Notes: generated by a model not told the origin, from the sequence alone. Positions 27,894 through 38,454 are shown, numbered from the stretch's first letter. The stretch is DNA of 64,000 nucleotides from Lamellibrachia satsuma (GCA_033239005.1 BSQZ01000002.1:1075001-1139000), one strand, 5' to 3'. Numbers and translations: made by a program.

Positions 27894-29600
27894 TGAAAAT
27901 ATTGTAGCATTATTTTTAAGATATTTCTCGCTATTTCCTTAGAACTACCCTGGTCCCTGGACAAAATCGTGATTTAATTTACATATTGGCTATTATCATC
28001 ACAACATTATTACTTGAACATAATTAATTAGTATTATTTAATGTTCTGATCAAAAAGAACATTGTCAGTAATATTTGATCATGTTCTCATGATGATGTAA
28101 AATCAATGTCACTGAATATGTCTAAGATGTCATATTCCATTCATGCAGCAACATTACTGCATGCCCGATCCATTATTTTAATCACATACCTCAACCAGCA
28201 TCTGTATGTTATTTTACTTAACAATGCTCCCGTGCCAAAGATCTGTGGTAGAGATTTAATTACCACAGAAAAGAATAAAACACTGCATGAATGCGTGATT
28301 CTTCAGAAATGTGCATTTCATGTCCCACCATTACAAACATCTCTGTCCAACCAGTGTTTGCAAAATGCCATTTTATATGTTCTTTTTCATAAGAAGATAA
28401 TATGTGACATCATTTACGCATGACATGTGATGGCATTTAAAAGCATAACGATAAATTAAACACATTTTTAACGGAACTTGTCCTAAAATGCTATATCCCA
28501 CAAACACTATCTTCGTGTTAAAGATGTTTAACAGTGAACGCATTACATGAAAACATTGACACTATTATCACATGTCACATCATAATAACATAGCCAAACA
28601 TACCATTTATGTATCTGTATGTAATATGGCGGTCGGTCACATTGTAATTTTGGGCGACCTGGTGGCGGAGTGACCCCCACCCACATGGTAAAATAAACAT
28701 ATTAGCTTGTAGTGATTTATTTAGTAGTCATAATATTGTTACCAATGGTTGACACATTTAATACGTTGTCGAATTATATCTATTATGTGAAATTGCTTGC
28801 TGCGGTTATTTGTCACTTGATTATTGATGTTTACACGATTACTATTAATAAAACTACATGTCATTAAGTTGGCCTACTTCAATCTATACCTGACTTGCAT
28901 TGTTGTTCTGCATAAATACCATTTATGTATCTGTATGTAATATCTCACACAAAAGAAAATAAATAATTTTTAAATTGACAAACAGCCTGTCCCGATGTTT
29001 TGTTTCGACTCTGTTACACACCACATTTGTAAGATTACCAACTTGAAACAATCGTTTTCTAGTAATCACCAGATGCCAACACATCTAGACACTGATGTTT
29101 TGTCTAGCAACGATGATGTAAGCGAACGGTTCCCACTTTAAAAATAGTTATTTGCTTCTTCTATCCATACCCCACGATGTACTTAGAATTTGCACAGTAC
29201 AGTTTCAAAATTGAGCGGGAAGGCTGACAATGTGCATTAATCAGCATTTCAATATGCACCTTAAAGTGAATATGTCGTCTCCGTTACATTCAGCTCCATT
29301 GCACAATGCTATGATTTCAATACACTATTGTTTAAAGTAGCATGTTATGATGTAAGTACGATGTACATATCTTTTCCTTTTGAAACGTAGGCTTGCTGAG
29401 TTAGAAAACAATATGCGTGATATAATGCAATAGTAAGTAACTTTATGCCCAGGAACTGACTAAAATAAAACTACCATTTTGTGCATCACTGCATGAGCTA
29501 GGTTACATACATAACTAACTGGGTTAGTATTTATTTATGTGGACTTATTTCCATTAGAGCATCACACCTACTGTAGACTATCCTAGTAGTTCATACTATA
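27894..29600. other. intergenic; contains a 27-bp direct repeat pair
   Basis: TACCATTTATGTATCTGTAT (plus 7 more identical bases) occurs at 28601-28627 and 28917-28943. The 289-bp interval between is different in composition (GGCGGTCGG... start) and may be an insert. No gene seen. Confidence 0.5.
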
Positions 29601-29614
29601 TCACTATTAATTGT

Positions 29615-30200
29615 TCCACCTATCTCATCTACCACCTCATTTCCCATCTCAACCACTCCTCACAGTCTCCTCTCCCACCTCGTCCCCACCATCACACTGT
29701 CTCATCCCCTCACTCCCCTTGTCATACCATCTCATTCCACTTATCTCTCACCCCATCTCCTCCTCACAACTTGTCATATTCCACTTTATCCCCTCATCTC
29801 CCACCTAATCTGCCCCTTCACACATGTCATCTCATACCTCATCCCCTCTTCATATCACCTCATCTCCCACCTCACCCCCTCCTCACACCATCTAATATTC
29901 CACTTCATCCCCTCATCTCCCACCTAATCATCTCCTCACACCACCTCATCCCTTCCTCACTCCCTCCTCAATCCACTTCATCTCCCTCATTACTCCACCT
30001 CACCCCCTCCTCACTCCACCTCGTCCCCTCCTCACTCCACCTCATCCCCTCCTCACTCCACCTCATCCCCTCCTTACTCCACCTCATCCCCTCCCCACAC
30101 CACCTCATCCCCCTCCTTACACCATCTCATCGCCTTCTCACTCCACCTCATCCCATACGCACTCCTTTTCATAACCTCCTAACTCTACCTCATCACCCTT
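29615..30200. repeat. pyrimidine-rich tandem repeat (CACCTCATCCCCTCCTCACT)
   Basis: Variants of a CTCCACCTCATCCCCTCCTCA unit run across nearly 600 bp with almost all purines limited to A. Open frames through it are compositional. Confidence 0.85.
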
Positions 30201-30207
30201 CCTACTT

Positions 30208-30312
30208 TTAGCCGCTGCTGCCATCGCCACCGCCGCCACCGCCGCCGCCACCACCACTGCCACCACCACCGCCGCCACCGCCACCACCACCACCGCCGCC
30301 GCCACCACCACC
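30208..30312. repeat. (GCC/ACC)n trinucleotide repeat
   Basis: Uninterrupted mix of GCC and ACC triplets directly downstream of the pyrimidine-rich repeat and about 60 bp before the conserved upstream block of gene C. Confidence 0.9.
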
Positions 30313-30369
30313 ATGAACATCACTTAAAAACCCCTGCCTGCCCTAAGACCATCCAGTGGCAATGTTATC

Positions 30370-30550
30370 CTACTCTAGGTCACGGTGAACAGATTCAATA
30401 GACTGCCTCAGTAGAGACAGCACCGGCCTTTGCATGACGCATTTGTATATAATTATGCTTCCTTGTACAAGTACAAGTTCTTTCTTCCGTGCACTCAACA
30501 TATCAGCTGGACTTAATTCATCACATCAGTGGGATCCATCTACACAAACT
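30370..30550 (+). promoter_or_regulatory. gene C promoter / 5' non-coding exon
   Basis: Contains CTCTAGGTCACGG and GCCTCAGTAG matching gene B, and TTTCTTC...CAACA...TCAGC..GACTT matching 40090-40120 of gene D. It ends CTACACAAACT|GTAAGT at 30550. Confidence 0.5.
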
Positions 30551-31324
30551 GTAAGTACCAGGTACATTGTTAGTTTTAGAACTGAACATAAAACTATACT
30601 GACAGCTAGTGTACAGCAAAATTGTAAAGAAACTGAACCGTTTGCAAAAAGGATAACTTATTACCTCTGTCATTTAAGTCCAAGTCACAAAACTATATTA
30701 GATAACTGATGAATATAACATTACATTTGGTACAGTCTGAATTCCTACAAATAGTTAAAATGTCATGTGTAAAAAGAAAAATGGAATTAATCATGAGATC
30801 AGCCATTTGTATTTTCTGGGTAATGAGCAAAGTGGGGGGAGTATGGGAGGGGGTCGGGTGGCCTCTTTCAGGATAAAAAAACTTCTGAAGTTGATTCTGG
30901 TGCAATCCGGTCAGGGATTTTAATGAGTGTGTCATGGTGTTTGGTTCATATTACTATTAAAAACATATTTTATGACACCACATCCTAGAAATCAGGATCT
31001 TGGTATATGAATGTTTAGTGTTATGTAGAAATTATCTTAAGTACATGGCACCCGTCTGGCTTTTTTACATTTTTTATTTTTTTCATATGTAATCTGTTTT
31101 TACATTTTTTTCCATATGCAACCTGTTATGCCACTATATAACAGCATGGTAAACTAATGGGTGACTAACTTGGCCCATCCCTTTGCGAGATTCTAGATAT
31201 GCCACTGACTGTGCTATTATCAAACAAATCATTGTACAATGTACGTTCTTGGAAATTTGCAAAGTAAACACGACTTCTTTTGTAGTTCACCAGGAAGACA
31301 TGTGCATCATGACCTGATGAGATT

Positions 31325-31410
31325 ATGAAGTTGTGTAACTCACACTGTGCTTGTTACTTCATGTTACTTCACGTTACTTCATTGCCACATTTGTATCCCT
31401 GACTTCTGTG
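31325..31410 (+). pseudogene. gene C leader exon, apparently damaged
   Basis: ATGAAGTTGTGTAACTCACA... encodes a hydrophobic leader-like peptide (MKLCNSHCACYFMLL...) aligned to the B and D leaders, and a G|GTGAGTGC donor follows. However, a TGA occurs in frame before that donor, and the exon is about 20 nt longer than the 67-nt leaders of B and D. A weak GTATCC donor just before the TGA would be in phase with the tail exon, so a shortened product is not excluded. Confidence 0.4.
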
Positions 31411-31544
31411 GGTGAGTGCTTAATCATTTAATGTACCATGACTGCATAGCTAAAAAATAAGATTTCTTATTAAAAGTTGAATGCCACAAATAAAAGTTTG
31501 ATTTCACCTCAGTTTTGTGTTTACACTCTTAAAATAAATTTTAC

Positions 31545-31620
31545 TGGTCACGGTCATCATAGCATATGTCAGGTGATCCAAACATTGCACAACTTTTCAC
31601 AAGTTTAGTTGTTCCAAAGT
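31545..31620 (+). pseudogene. possible decayed transmembrane exon of gene C
   Basis: CCAAAGTGAGTACCA at 31614-31628 resembles the donor of gene A's transmembrane exon (ACAAGTGAGTACCA), but the preceding sequence no longer encodes a hydrophobic helix. Only the junction similarity supports this. Confidence 0.25.
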
Positions 31621-31940
31621 GAGTACCACTCCTGGAACCACAAAGAATTTATTTTCTATAATTATCAATGTGTTTTTAATTTTGATAGAAATCATACTGT
31701 ATAAAAATAATCTCATGATGCTATAACAAGTTATAAAATGATGTACATGTGTACCTGGTAGCGACATTACATGTTGATTTTTGTATAATCTCCATTATTG
31801 AATACATTCGTATGTGTGTTTTTTTGTCATGCCAGCCAGCATGAGTCTTGGATTTAACACATGAGGTATATTCTTCTAATAAATGAATGCAAAACGTTGT
31901 ATATAAAACCTGCACTTTTCACATAAAACAACATTTGCAG

Positions 31941-32814
31941 ATGTGACTTCACAAAAACAAATTGGGAAAATTGGAAACAGTGCTCTGTTATGACAACCAA
32001 GTCCCAGACCACACCAGTCCTGCCATCAGTACCAGCAGCCTGTCAGACCACACCAGTCCTGCCATCAGTACCAGCAGCCAGTCAGACCACACCAGTCCTG
32101 CCATCAGTACCAGCAGCCAGTCAGACCACACCAGTCATGCCATCAGTACCAGCAGCCAGTCAGACCACACCAGTCTTGCCATCAGTACCAGCAGCCAGTC
32201 AGACCACACCAGTCCTGCCATCAGTACCAACAGCCAGTCAGACCACACCAGTCATGTCATCAGTACCAGCAGCCAGTCAGACCATACCAGTCTTGCCATC
32301 AGTACCAGCAGCTAGTCAGACCACACCAGTCGTGCCATCAGTACCAGCAGCCAGTCAGACCACACCAGTCGAAGCAAGAGCCAAACCTAATCCACACTGT
32401 GACAATGATGATGACGGCTACATTGATATAAAGACAGTGGACATGCCTGAGGACAAACCACAGAACAACAAACTTGACCATGTTTCAATGGATGGTCCGT
32501 ACAGTACAGTCAAGTCACACAAAGATGAAAAGCCAGCAGATGTAGTAATGGTGGAGAAAGAAGATTATGACGAAATTGTGAGAGGAGACACCTGTTATCA
32601 ACCTGATGAGGTTGTAATGGTGGAGAATGATGACTATGAAGAATGTGTTGCCGGAAATGGTAATGGTAAATCTGACGGTGTTGTAATGGTGGAGAATGAA
32701 AATTATGAAGGAATATCATCAGGAGAAGGTAATGGTAAAACTTATGGTGTAGCAATGGTGGATAATGAAAATTATGAAGGAATTCCTCCAGAAGAGTGTA
32801 AAATAAGCCTATGA
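31941..32814 (+). CDS. receptor-like gene C: tail exon with proline repeats and tyrosine modules
   Basis: The acceptor catttgcag opens phase 2, the same phase as the tail exons of A and B, and stays open for 291 codons to the stop at 32814. It begins CDFTKTNWENWKQCSV, then nine full and one partial copies of QTTPVLPSVPAAS (PxxP-containing), then the family tail: DDDGYIDIKTVD, MDGPYSTVKS and four modules with YDEI, YEEC, YEGI and YEGI. The proline repeats occupy the membrane-proximal position where A and B have a short linker. With no upstream transmembrane exon seen, C is either a soluble or truncated product, or a pseudogene with an open last exon. Intactness of 873 nt including nine coding repeats argues for recent function. 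Confidence 0.7.
32002..32370 (+). repeat. 39-bp coding minisatellite in gene C
   Basis: Nine units of TCCCAGACCACACCAGTCCT... (39 bp, 13 codons) plus a partial tenth. The unit length keeps the frame. A second plus-strand frame is also open here (SDHTSPAISTS...) purely because of the period. Confidence 0.93.
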
Positions 32815-33217
32815 ATGCATTCTTAATGTTGAACTAGCTGTGACATGTTTTGTAACCAGCCCAGACTTAAAACAGGATATCCATCACAGCATTGGAGTAA
32901 ACAACCCCACCCTGCATAACAATTTTATAAACTAGGCTACAGATAATTTGCACAATTTCCGATAACTTATCATATCAGTGGTTCTTATAAATCATTGTTT
33001 AGTTGTTGGGTTGGGTATGACAATAAAACTTAGTCATGATCTTGATTATTAACTTCGTTTATAATACACCACATACTAGCTTGTGGTATGGTACATGTAT
33101 GATAATTTTTTTTACAAGCTTAACAAATAAGTAGCAGGGTGCTTCATTCAAGCACCGTTCACTGTCAAGTGGTTCTGGGCACACACGTACTGTATACGAT
33201 GCAATGAAGTGTGACAT

Positions 33218-33389
33218 GCCGATTATTGCATATGTGTTAGGACATGACACACTGTGATGTGCCGATTATTGCATATGTGTTAGGACATGACACACTGTGA
33301 TGTGCCGATTATTGCATATGTGTTAGGACATGACACACTGTGATGTGCCGATTATTGCATATGTGTTAGGACATGACACACTGTGTACA
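33218..33389. repeat. 43-bp tandem repeat, four copies
   Basis: GCCGATTATTGCATATGTGT (plus 23 further bases) starts at 33218, 33261, 33304 and 33347, essentially without variation. Recent expansion of a sequence present once in the B-side copy in diverged form. Confidence 0.95.
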
Positions 33390-33456
33390 ACAGTACTGAG
33401 GTCAGGTTAATACTCCAACAAGGAAGAATCTATGACTGCCTAATAGGAAGTGTAGA

Positions 33457-33487
33457 GATTGGGAGGGGAATTATTCCCCTCCCAATC
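33457..33487. repeat. 14-bp perfect hairpin
   Basis: GATTGGGAGGGGAA, TTA loop, TTCCCCTCCCAATC. The B-side copy has instead a run of direct GAGATTGGGAGGTAGTGG repeats (26050-26140). Confidence 0.9.
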
Positions 33488-33960
33488 ACTCCTACTAATA
33501 ATTTCAGAAGAACATACACAAAACAATAATATTGTTAGGAATCAAGTCCGTAATAAAACAGCCATGATTTTATACTGTTGTTTCTGTTCAGTGCCACCTG
33601 CCTCTCAATATTGATGTTTAGTATATGATCTTTGAAAATGAGTATTAAGTAGTGTGGGGTGGGGTGGGGCTAACAAATACATGGCAGTAAGCAAGGTACT
33701 TAACATCTGTGTATTGCTTGCCCTGTGTATATACCTAGCTGTATATAGAAAGTTGTTGTATTTAAATGTAATTTACAGGGACAATGTGTGTTAAGTATAA
33801 TGAGTACTGTCACATTGATATTATGTACAAGTATTACAGTCCCTCAATTAGTGGGACAATCATTACACGTAATACACAAGTTACTTGAAGTCAGCTAAGG
33901 AAAAGTTCATGAACCTTCAGACATAGTATTATTAGGTCATAGCTAAATGTTTTTAAATAT

Positions 33961-34397
33961 GTATGTACGTATGTACATATCAATTTATGCATTGCAGTTC
34001 TTGTAATCTGCTTCAATGCTATACACATTCATGCAAATGGCAAATCACAAAAACGAAACACATCAGGAGGAAATCCTTCAGTTTAACAACATTCTCATAA
34101 TCCATATAGTGCAAGTTAAATTAATGGACAGTGGCTTTGCTGATATATCAATTTGGATATATTATGGTAACTACAACCAGCATTATTTTATACATAATAG
34201 TCTGTTAATTAAATGTAGACAAATTAAGACAGTAGAGGAACAAAGAATGTTGAGTAGTGTTAGTAAGGTGCTGCCACCTGCTGTGAAGAAAGGAACACGA
34301 TGAGGGTTTGCAATGAGGTGAACCTCCCCTTACAACTATCCTGGTAATGTGATCACCCTGGAACTGTGCCAACTGATTTCAATGGTAATGGATCTTT
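33961..34397. other. intergenic, no gene seen
   Basis: An open frame of 95 codons at 34016-34303 has no motif and an ordinary AT-rich composition, so I do not call it. Confidence 0.5.
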
Positions 34398-34606
34398 AAC
34401 AAGACACAGATGGAAAGTGGACAAGGAAGCCATTGGCCTATCGAGAGTCCAACACTGTTTCATTTATGTGTATAACCCGCCCTCCAGAGATATTTGTCAA
34501 TTTTGTTTTTAAACATATTCATGCAGCTAGCATTTACACAATTTGTAGATAATTTTTTCCATTCATTTAGTGTCCTCTGTAAGAAGAAATATTTCTATCA
34601 ATATAT
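34398..34606 (-). mobile_element. CR1 3'-end fragment next to the H2A promoter
   Basis: The reverse complement matches the CR1 3' end (GGCCAATGGCTTCCTTGTCC, CATATTT...AAAAC, TATTGATAGAAATAT) with internal deletions. It stops about 45 bp before the H2A TATA box. Confidence 0.78.
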
Positions 34607-34649
34607 ATCGCTGTTAGCCCGCGACGTTCAGCTCGGCACGCCGCTGTCG

Positions 34650-34657
34650 TATAAAAG
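34650..34657 (+). promoter_or_regulatory. H2A TATA box
   Basis: TATAAAAG 81 nt before the ATG, followed by a GGCATTCTC initiator-like word. Upstream CCAAT boxes are not seen because CR1 sequence begins there. Confidence 0.75.
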
Positions 34658-34737
34658 CACGACTGGGTCGTAGCTGTGGCATTCTCTGGTATCTCATCAG
34701 TTGTGTGTCGTCGTTTCACGTTCGTAGCACAGCAATA

Positions 34738-35112
34738 ATGTCTGGACGCGGCAAAGGAGGAAAGGCGAAGGGAAAGAGCAAGACTCGTTCTTCTCGTGCC
34801 GGACTTCAGCTCCCCGTCGGTCGTATTCAACGCCATCTGCGCAAGGGCAACTACGCCCAGCGCGTCGGAGCCGGAGCGCCCGTCTACCTGGCTGCCGTCA
34901 TGGAGTATCTGGCTGCCGAGGTTCTCGAGCTGGCAGGAAACGCCGCCCGCGACAACAAGAAGTCGAGGATCATCCCCCGTCACCTGCAGCTCGCCATCCG
35001 CAACGACGAGGAATTGAACAAGCTTCTGTCTGGTGTAACCATCGCCCAGGGTGGTGTACTGCCCAACATCCAGGCCGTGCTTCTGCCGAAAAAAACCCAG
35101 AAGGCCCACTAA
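34738..35112 (+). CDS. H2A: histone H2A, replication-dependent
   Basis: Intronless 124-residue core histone that pairs with H2B in the nucleosome. [20 protein letters not shown] tail, histone fold with [30 protein letters not shown] and [20 protein letters not shown]-terminus PKKTQKAH. The acidic patch (E in [10 protein letters not shown] and NDEE) is present. Differences from the usual metazoan consensus: QLPVG for [14 protein letters not shown] for [15 protein letters not shown] for NYAERV, and a short final AH. Consensus TATA upstream and a histone stem-loop downstream indicate S-phase, non-polyadenylated expression. The body is more GC-rich than its surroundings. No intact partner histone gene is in the window. 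Confidence 0.97.
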   Translation: MSGRGKGGKAKGKSKTRSSRAGLQLPVGRIQRHLRKGNYAQRVGAGAPVYLAAVMEYLAAEVLELAGNAARDNKKSRIIPRHLQLAIRNDEELNKLLSGVTIAQGGVLPNIQAVLLPKKTQKAH

Positions 35113-35146
35113 GCGACGCGCAATCTTCGTCACTCGAAACACAAAC

Positions 35147-35162
35147 GGCTCTTTTCAGAGCC
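35147..35162 (+). terminator. histone mRNA 3' stem-loop
   Basis: GGCTCTTTTCAGAGCC, 34 nt after the H2A stop, followed by AACCACA and a CAAAGAGG purine block as in histone downstream elements. Bound by SLBP and U7 snRNP in animals. Confidence 0.95.
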
Positions 35163-35179
35163 AACCACATCCTCAAAGA

Positions 35180-36340
35180 GGGGTATCTGCTATTCATTGC
35201 TATCGTGTTGCTGTTTTAATTTTTGGTCGTTCGAGCAAACCCTACTCCTACAATAGAAACTTCCAACCCGCATCTCGCTAATCCGTGTAAACCAACATTC
35301 TTCTACATCAATTGACTTTCCACTTTGTCCAACTTCGTCTCTTTTACGTTCATATTGCAGTCGCTTAATCTATGTCCACTTTTCTTTTTTGCTGTTGCTA
35401 TGATTCGCATTCAAGCGCAGTACAATAGAAGCTACCCGAAATAATATAACTCTTACTTAGGCATGTTATGATTAAGACCCCATTTCAGTTTGGTCACTGC
35501 ATGCAATACATTTGCGCAATGTGCCGCTTACACCTCAAATTTACGCTTGCAAATAAGTATCTACTCGTTCGCTATAACGACAACTACTAGATTCGTGTAC
35601 CGCGGGAGAACACGCCGTTCTCTTCCAGAGTCTTTGACGGGTCTGACTGGTTAATCTAATCACAAATGCAGTTAACTACGGAGGTGAAACACTAACTTAT
35701 CTCATCTCGTTTTTGCTAAAGCGCTGCAAGCAAGCAAGTTTAGCCAGCCGACGGTCGGCAGCTCACATGCAGACCGGTAACATTGTTCACGCAGAATCAT
35801 TGATACAATATTCTAGCGGGGTATCCCATTTCGCCTGCTGATATTACGCGAATTTCGCCGCCTACTCTGCATTTGCATAGCTCTCCTATTTCGCCTACTA
35901 TCAGCGATACACCCTCTCGGTATGCAACAGCAAATATGTGTTTATGTGTAAAACATTAAACATGTTGTGTGTAAAAGTGTAACGGTTATGCCTACCGGCG
36001 CTCGAATGTGCAAACTCGGATCACTTCAAGTGGTATCTTTCGCGTTGTCATGCAAAATAACATCGCCTATAAAATCGCTATCACGCACTTGATTGGGGAC
36101 ACAGCACTATTTTTACAAATGTATTTGAAAACGTCGAATATGGACACATCTATGGACTACGACGACATTATGATGTGCCAAGATTTAAATTCCTACTAGA
36201 CGGATGGCAATGTATGTGTCAGTGACTGTAGGGTATTGTGCGCAGCAAGAAGACAGAAGCAAGAAGATATTGTGTATTCAGGAGAAATAGCTGCGACGCA
36301 ACCATTGTTTGTTCGACGTCTATTCAACGGAAGGGGATTT
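35180..36340. other. H2A downstream region, possible former histone spacer
   Basis: No intact gene. Contains an octamer ATTTGCAT at 35871-35878, flanked by repeated TTTCGCC words. Octamers are typical of H2B promoters, so this may be a relic. Confidence 0.4.
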
Positions 36341-36357
36341 TACTTAGATAATGCACC

Positions 36358-36372
36358 GTTCTTTTCAGAGCC
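36358..36372 (+). terminator. relic histone-type 3' stem-loop
   Basis: GTTCTTTTCAGAGCC then AACCACTTTCTCACGAAAGAG. The right arm, loop, ACCA and a GAAAGAG block match histone 3' processing signals; the left arm has one wobble pair. No histone coding sequence precedes it, so a gene seems to have been lost. Confidence 0.6.
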
Positions 36373-36676
36373 AACCACTTTCTCACGAAAGAGTAATAAC
36401 TACTTGTCGCTTAGGTTGTGTGTGTTCTCGTGTAGGCATCTTCTGGCCACCACTGCTCTCCTGTGCACCGATATCCACTTCTTTTTTTACCGACTCAACA
36501 ATACACTGTATTAGGTTAGCCGATACACAAGTAGTGGGACAGGTCGCTGGTGAAGCGTCAAGCCACCCATCCACTAGTTTAACACGTCTTCTTACTAACG
36601 AACAAACTTTATGCTGCCGTTTCCATAAGAAATGTTCCACTCACTTACTTCGTCAGTAACCTGTGTTGTAGAGGGT

Positions 36677-36721
36677 ATGTCTCAGCCAGCAGCCGCCCCG
36701 TCATCCACAGGCACGTTTTAA
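36677..36721 (+). pseudogene. possible histone H1 N-terminal remnant
   Basis: ATGTCTCAGCCAGCAGCC encodes MSQPAAAPSSTGTF then a stop; Ala/Pro-rich starts of this type are usual for H1. It lies 300 nt after the relic stem-loop. Too short for certainty. Confidence 0.3.
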
Positions 36722-37417
36722 TTAGATCCAGTTTTGTCCATGAATGTGTATACAACAAATGTTGGAAGGACAGTAACAGGAAATAAGCTAAGCTAACAGG
36801 TTAGTTTAATTTTTACCATTTTCTATACATTATAAAAGTATATTTTTGTGTCTTAAAATTCATATGTATACATACATACATACATGCATACGTTTATTTG
36901 TGAAACACTGATTTATACTGTAATACAAAGGGCATTCATGGTTAGAATAATTAACATGATTCGAATAATGAACAGAATAGCATCTAGCTGCAATGGCGTC
37001 ATAATTGCATTATCCTGTGTTCTAAGAATGACCCCAGTGGCTTCCACGACTGAGCTGAATGGGTTAACTTGCCTACTCCACAAATCAGTAATAACATTTA
37101 AATTTTGAAACTTAAAAATAAGTGCCATTTTTTCCTTAGCATAATGTGTTACGTTCTTTCCAGCTCCCTTTTCCTGTTACTTAATTAGCAAAATGTGTTA
37201 CTTTCTTTCCGTTACTTTGTCCATTTAACAAAGCGTTTGCATTGCACGGGACATGTTCATTTCAATCCAATTTCAACAATGATCGAGTTGCAATGGATGG
37301 CCTAACCACCGGGTTGCGAAATAGCAACTCTTTGTTCTGGTATCGGCTACCTTGTTTGTTTACGTTTTCGCCTGTTGTGGGAAGAATGTCGAACGAGCTT
37401 TTCTTTACACGTCTACC
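36722..37417. other. intergenic, no gene seen
   Basis: AT-rich. Only short open frames; a CATACATACATACATG simple repeat lies near 36868. Confidence 0.5.
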
Positions 37418-37490
37418 CGTTTCCATTCATTTAGTGTCCTCTGTAAGAACAAATATTTCTATCAATATTTTCATACCCATTCAATATCTT
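37418..37490 (-). mobile_element. short CR1 fragment
   Basis: TTCCATTCATTTAGTGTCCT...TATTTCTATCAATATTTTCATACCCATTCAATATCTT is the reverse complement of part of the CR1 3' region. The same junction word TTTCCATTCATTTAGTGTCC occurs in the fragment at 34.5 kb. Confidence 0.7.
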
Positions 37491-37739
37491 ATTCCCACTA
37501 ATACAGTCACTTTGCTATTCACGAAAAATGCACAGAGATTGCCACACCAATTATGGTAATTTAACAAAGAATGGTGTGAAGGAAGGTAGTTACGGAGGCA
37601 TATAGGCTTTTTTCTTCTTTAATTGGCTTCAATCCAATTTCATAGCATGGACCAGTGACAGAGAAATTAAGGCCAGGAGGCGGTCACAGCATTGTTTTCC
37701 ATTATGAATGTTGGTTGTTTTGTGATAACAATTCACACG

Positions 37740-37925
37740 GAAGCACGAAGACAAAAGAAAAAATGGAAAGCCAAGAAACACCTGGCCCAGAGACGTAGAA
37801 GGAGAGATGACAAAAGCAGGATATGAATTAAAAGAATCTGAAGCCCAAGACCAAAACTGTGATCAGTAGAAAGGAGTTTCTAATGGCCTATGCTCCGTCA
37901 TTGTAAGTCAAGTAAGTTTGTACAA
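37740..37925 (+). mobile_element. RTE-like LINE 3' remnant
   Basis: AACACCTGGCCCAGAGACG... reads like the conserved C-terminus of RTE-class LINEs (TW-RD-E-MTKAGY then NGLCSVI), with stops and frame slips. Only the last 60 codons remain. Confidence 0.45.
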
Positions 37926-38099
37926 AGAGCCATGCGTAAGTGCTGCATAAGTGTGGTACTGTCCACTGTGTGGCACAACTGGTATGGCTCCAGCTTTCTG
38001 CTCTCCAATATGTCCTTATTGAGCTTGTGACTTTGAGACACATTCAACTGCTTGTGCTGCTACCAGCACACACTGGCACATGTTCCAACTGCCACTAAG

Positions 38100-38275
38100 C
38101 AACACCACAACCACATAACCAACACCACCACTGTGCCTCACCACTAATTACATCACTGCCACACAATCAATATACCACAACCAGCACATAACCAACACCA
38201 CCACTGTGCCTTACCACTAATTACATCACTGCCACACAATCAATATACCACAACTAGCACATAACCACATCCTGG
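38100..38275. repeat. 72-bp direct repeat (two copies)
   Basis: ACCAACACCACCACTGTGCC...AATATACCACAAC occurs twice 72 bp apart. Confidence 0.85.
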
Positions 38276-38454
38276 TGTGTGTGGCTTTGGGATGATCAGA
38301 TGTAAGACCATTTAAGACCAATTCTTCAAACTGTAAGACCTTTTTCCATGATAAATTCAATAGAAAATAACAAATAAATGTTGTTCAAACATCTTCTGGG
38401 AGGCATTTATTTAGTTTGTATTGTATGATTAAAGAAGCACATTCCTCCTTCCAT

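Larger units (their letters stand above)
32826..33960 (+). repeat. segment paralogous to 25560-27345
   Basis: The C-side copy of the downstream duplication, in the same order and orientation, lacking the (AT)n array and the 27.45-kb minisatellite. Confidence 0.7.

Noticed and set aside
29611..30323. Ser/Pro/Leu-rich frames and a Val/Ala-rich minus frame
   Set aside because: Compositional translations of pyrimidine-rich and GCC/ACC repeats.
31962..32315. SDHTSPAISTSSQ-repeat frame
   Set aside because: Second reading frame of gene C's 39-bp coding minisatellite. The other frame continues into the conserved tail.
33218..33389. CRISPR-like spaced repeat
   Set aside because: The 43-bp units are directly adjacent with no spacers, and the DNA is animal.
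34016..34303. 95-codon frame upstream of H2A
   Set aside because: No domain, no codon bias, no splice or promoter context.
34567..35142. 191-codon minus-strand frame over H2A
   Set aside because: Exact antisense shadow of the histone CDS, produced by its GC-rich codon usage.
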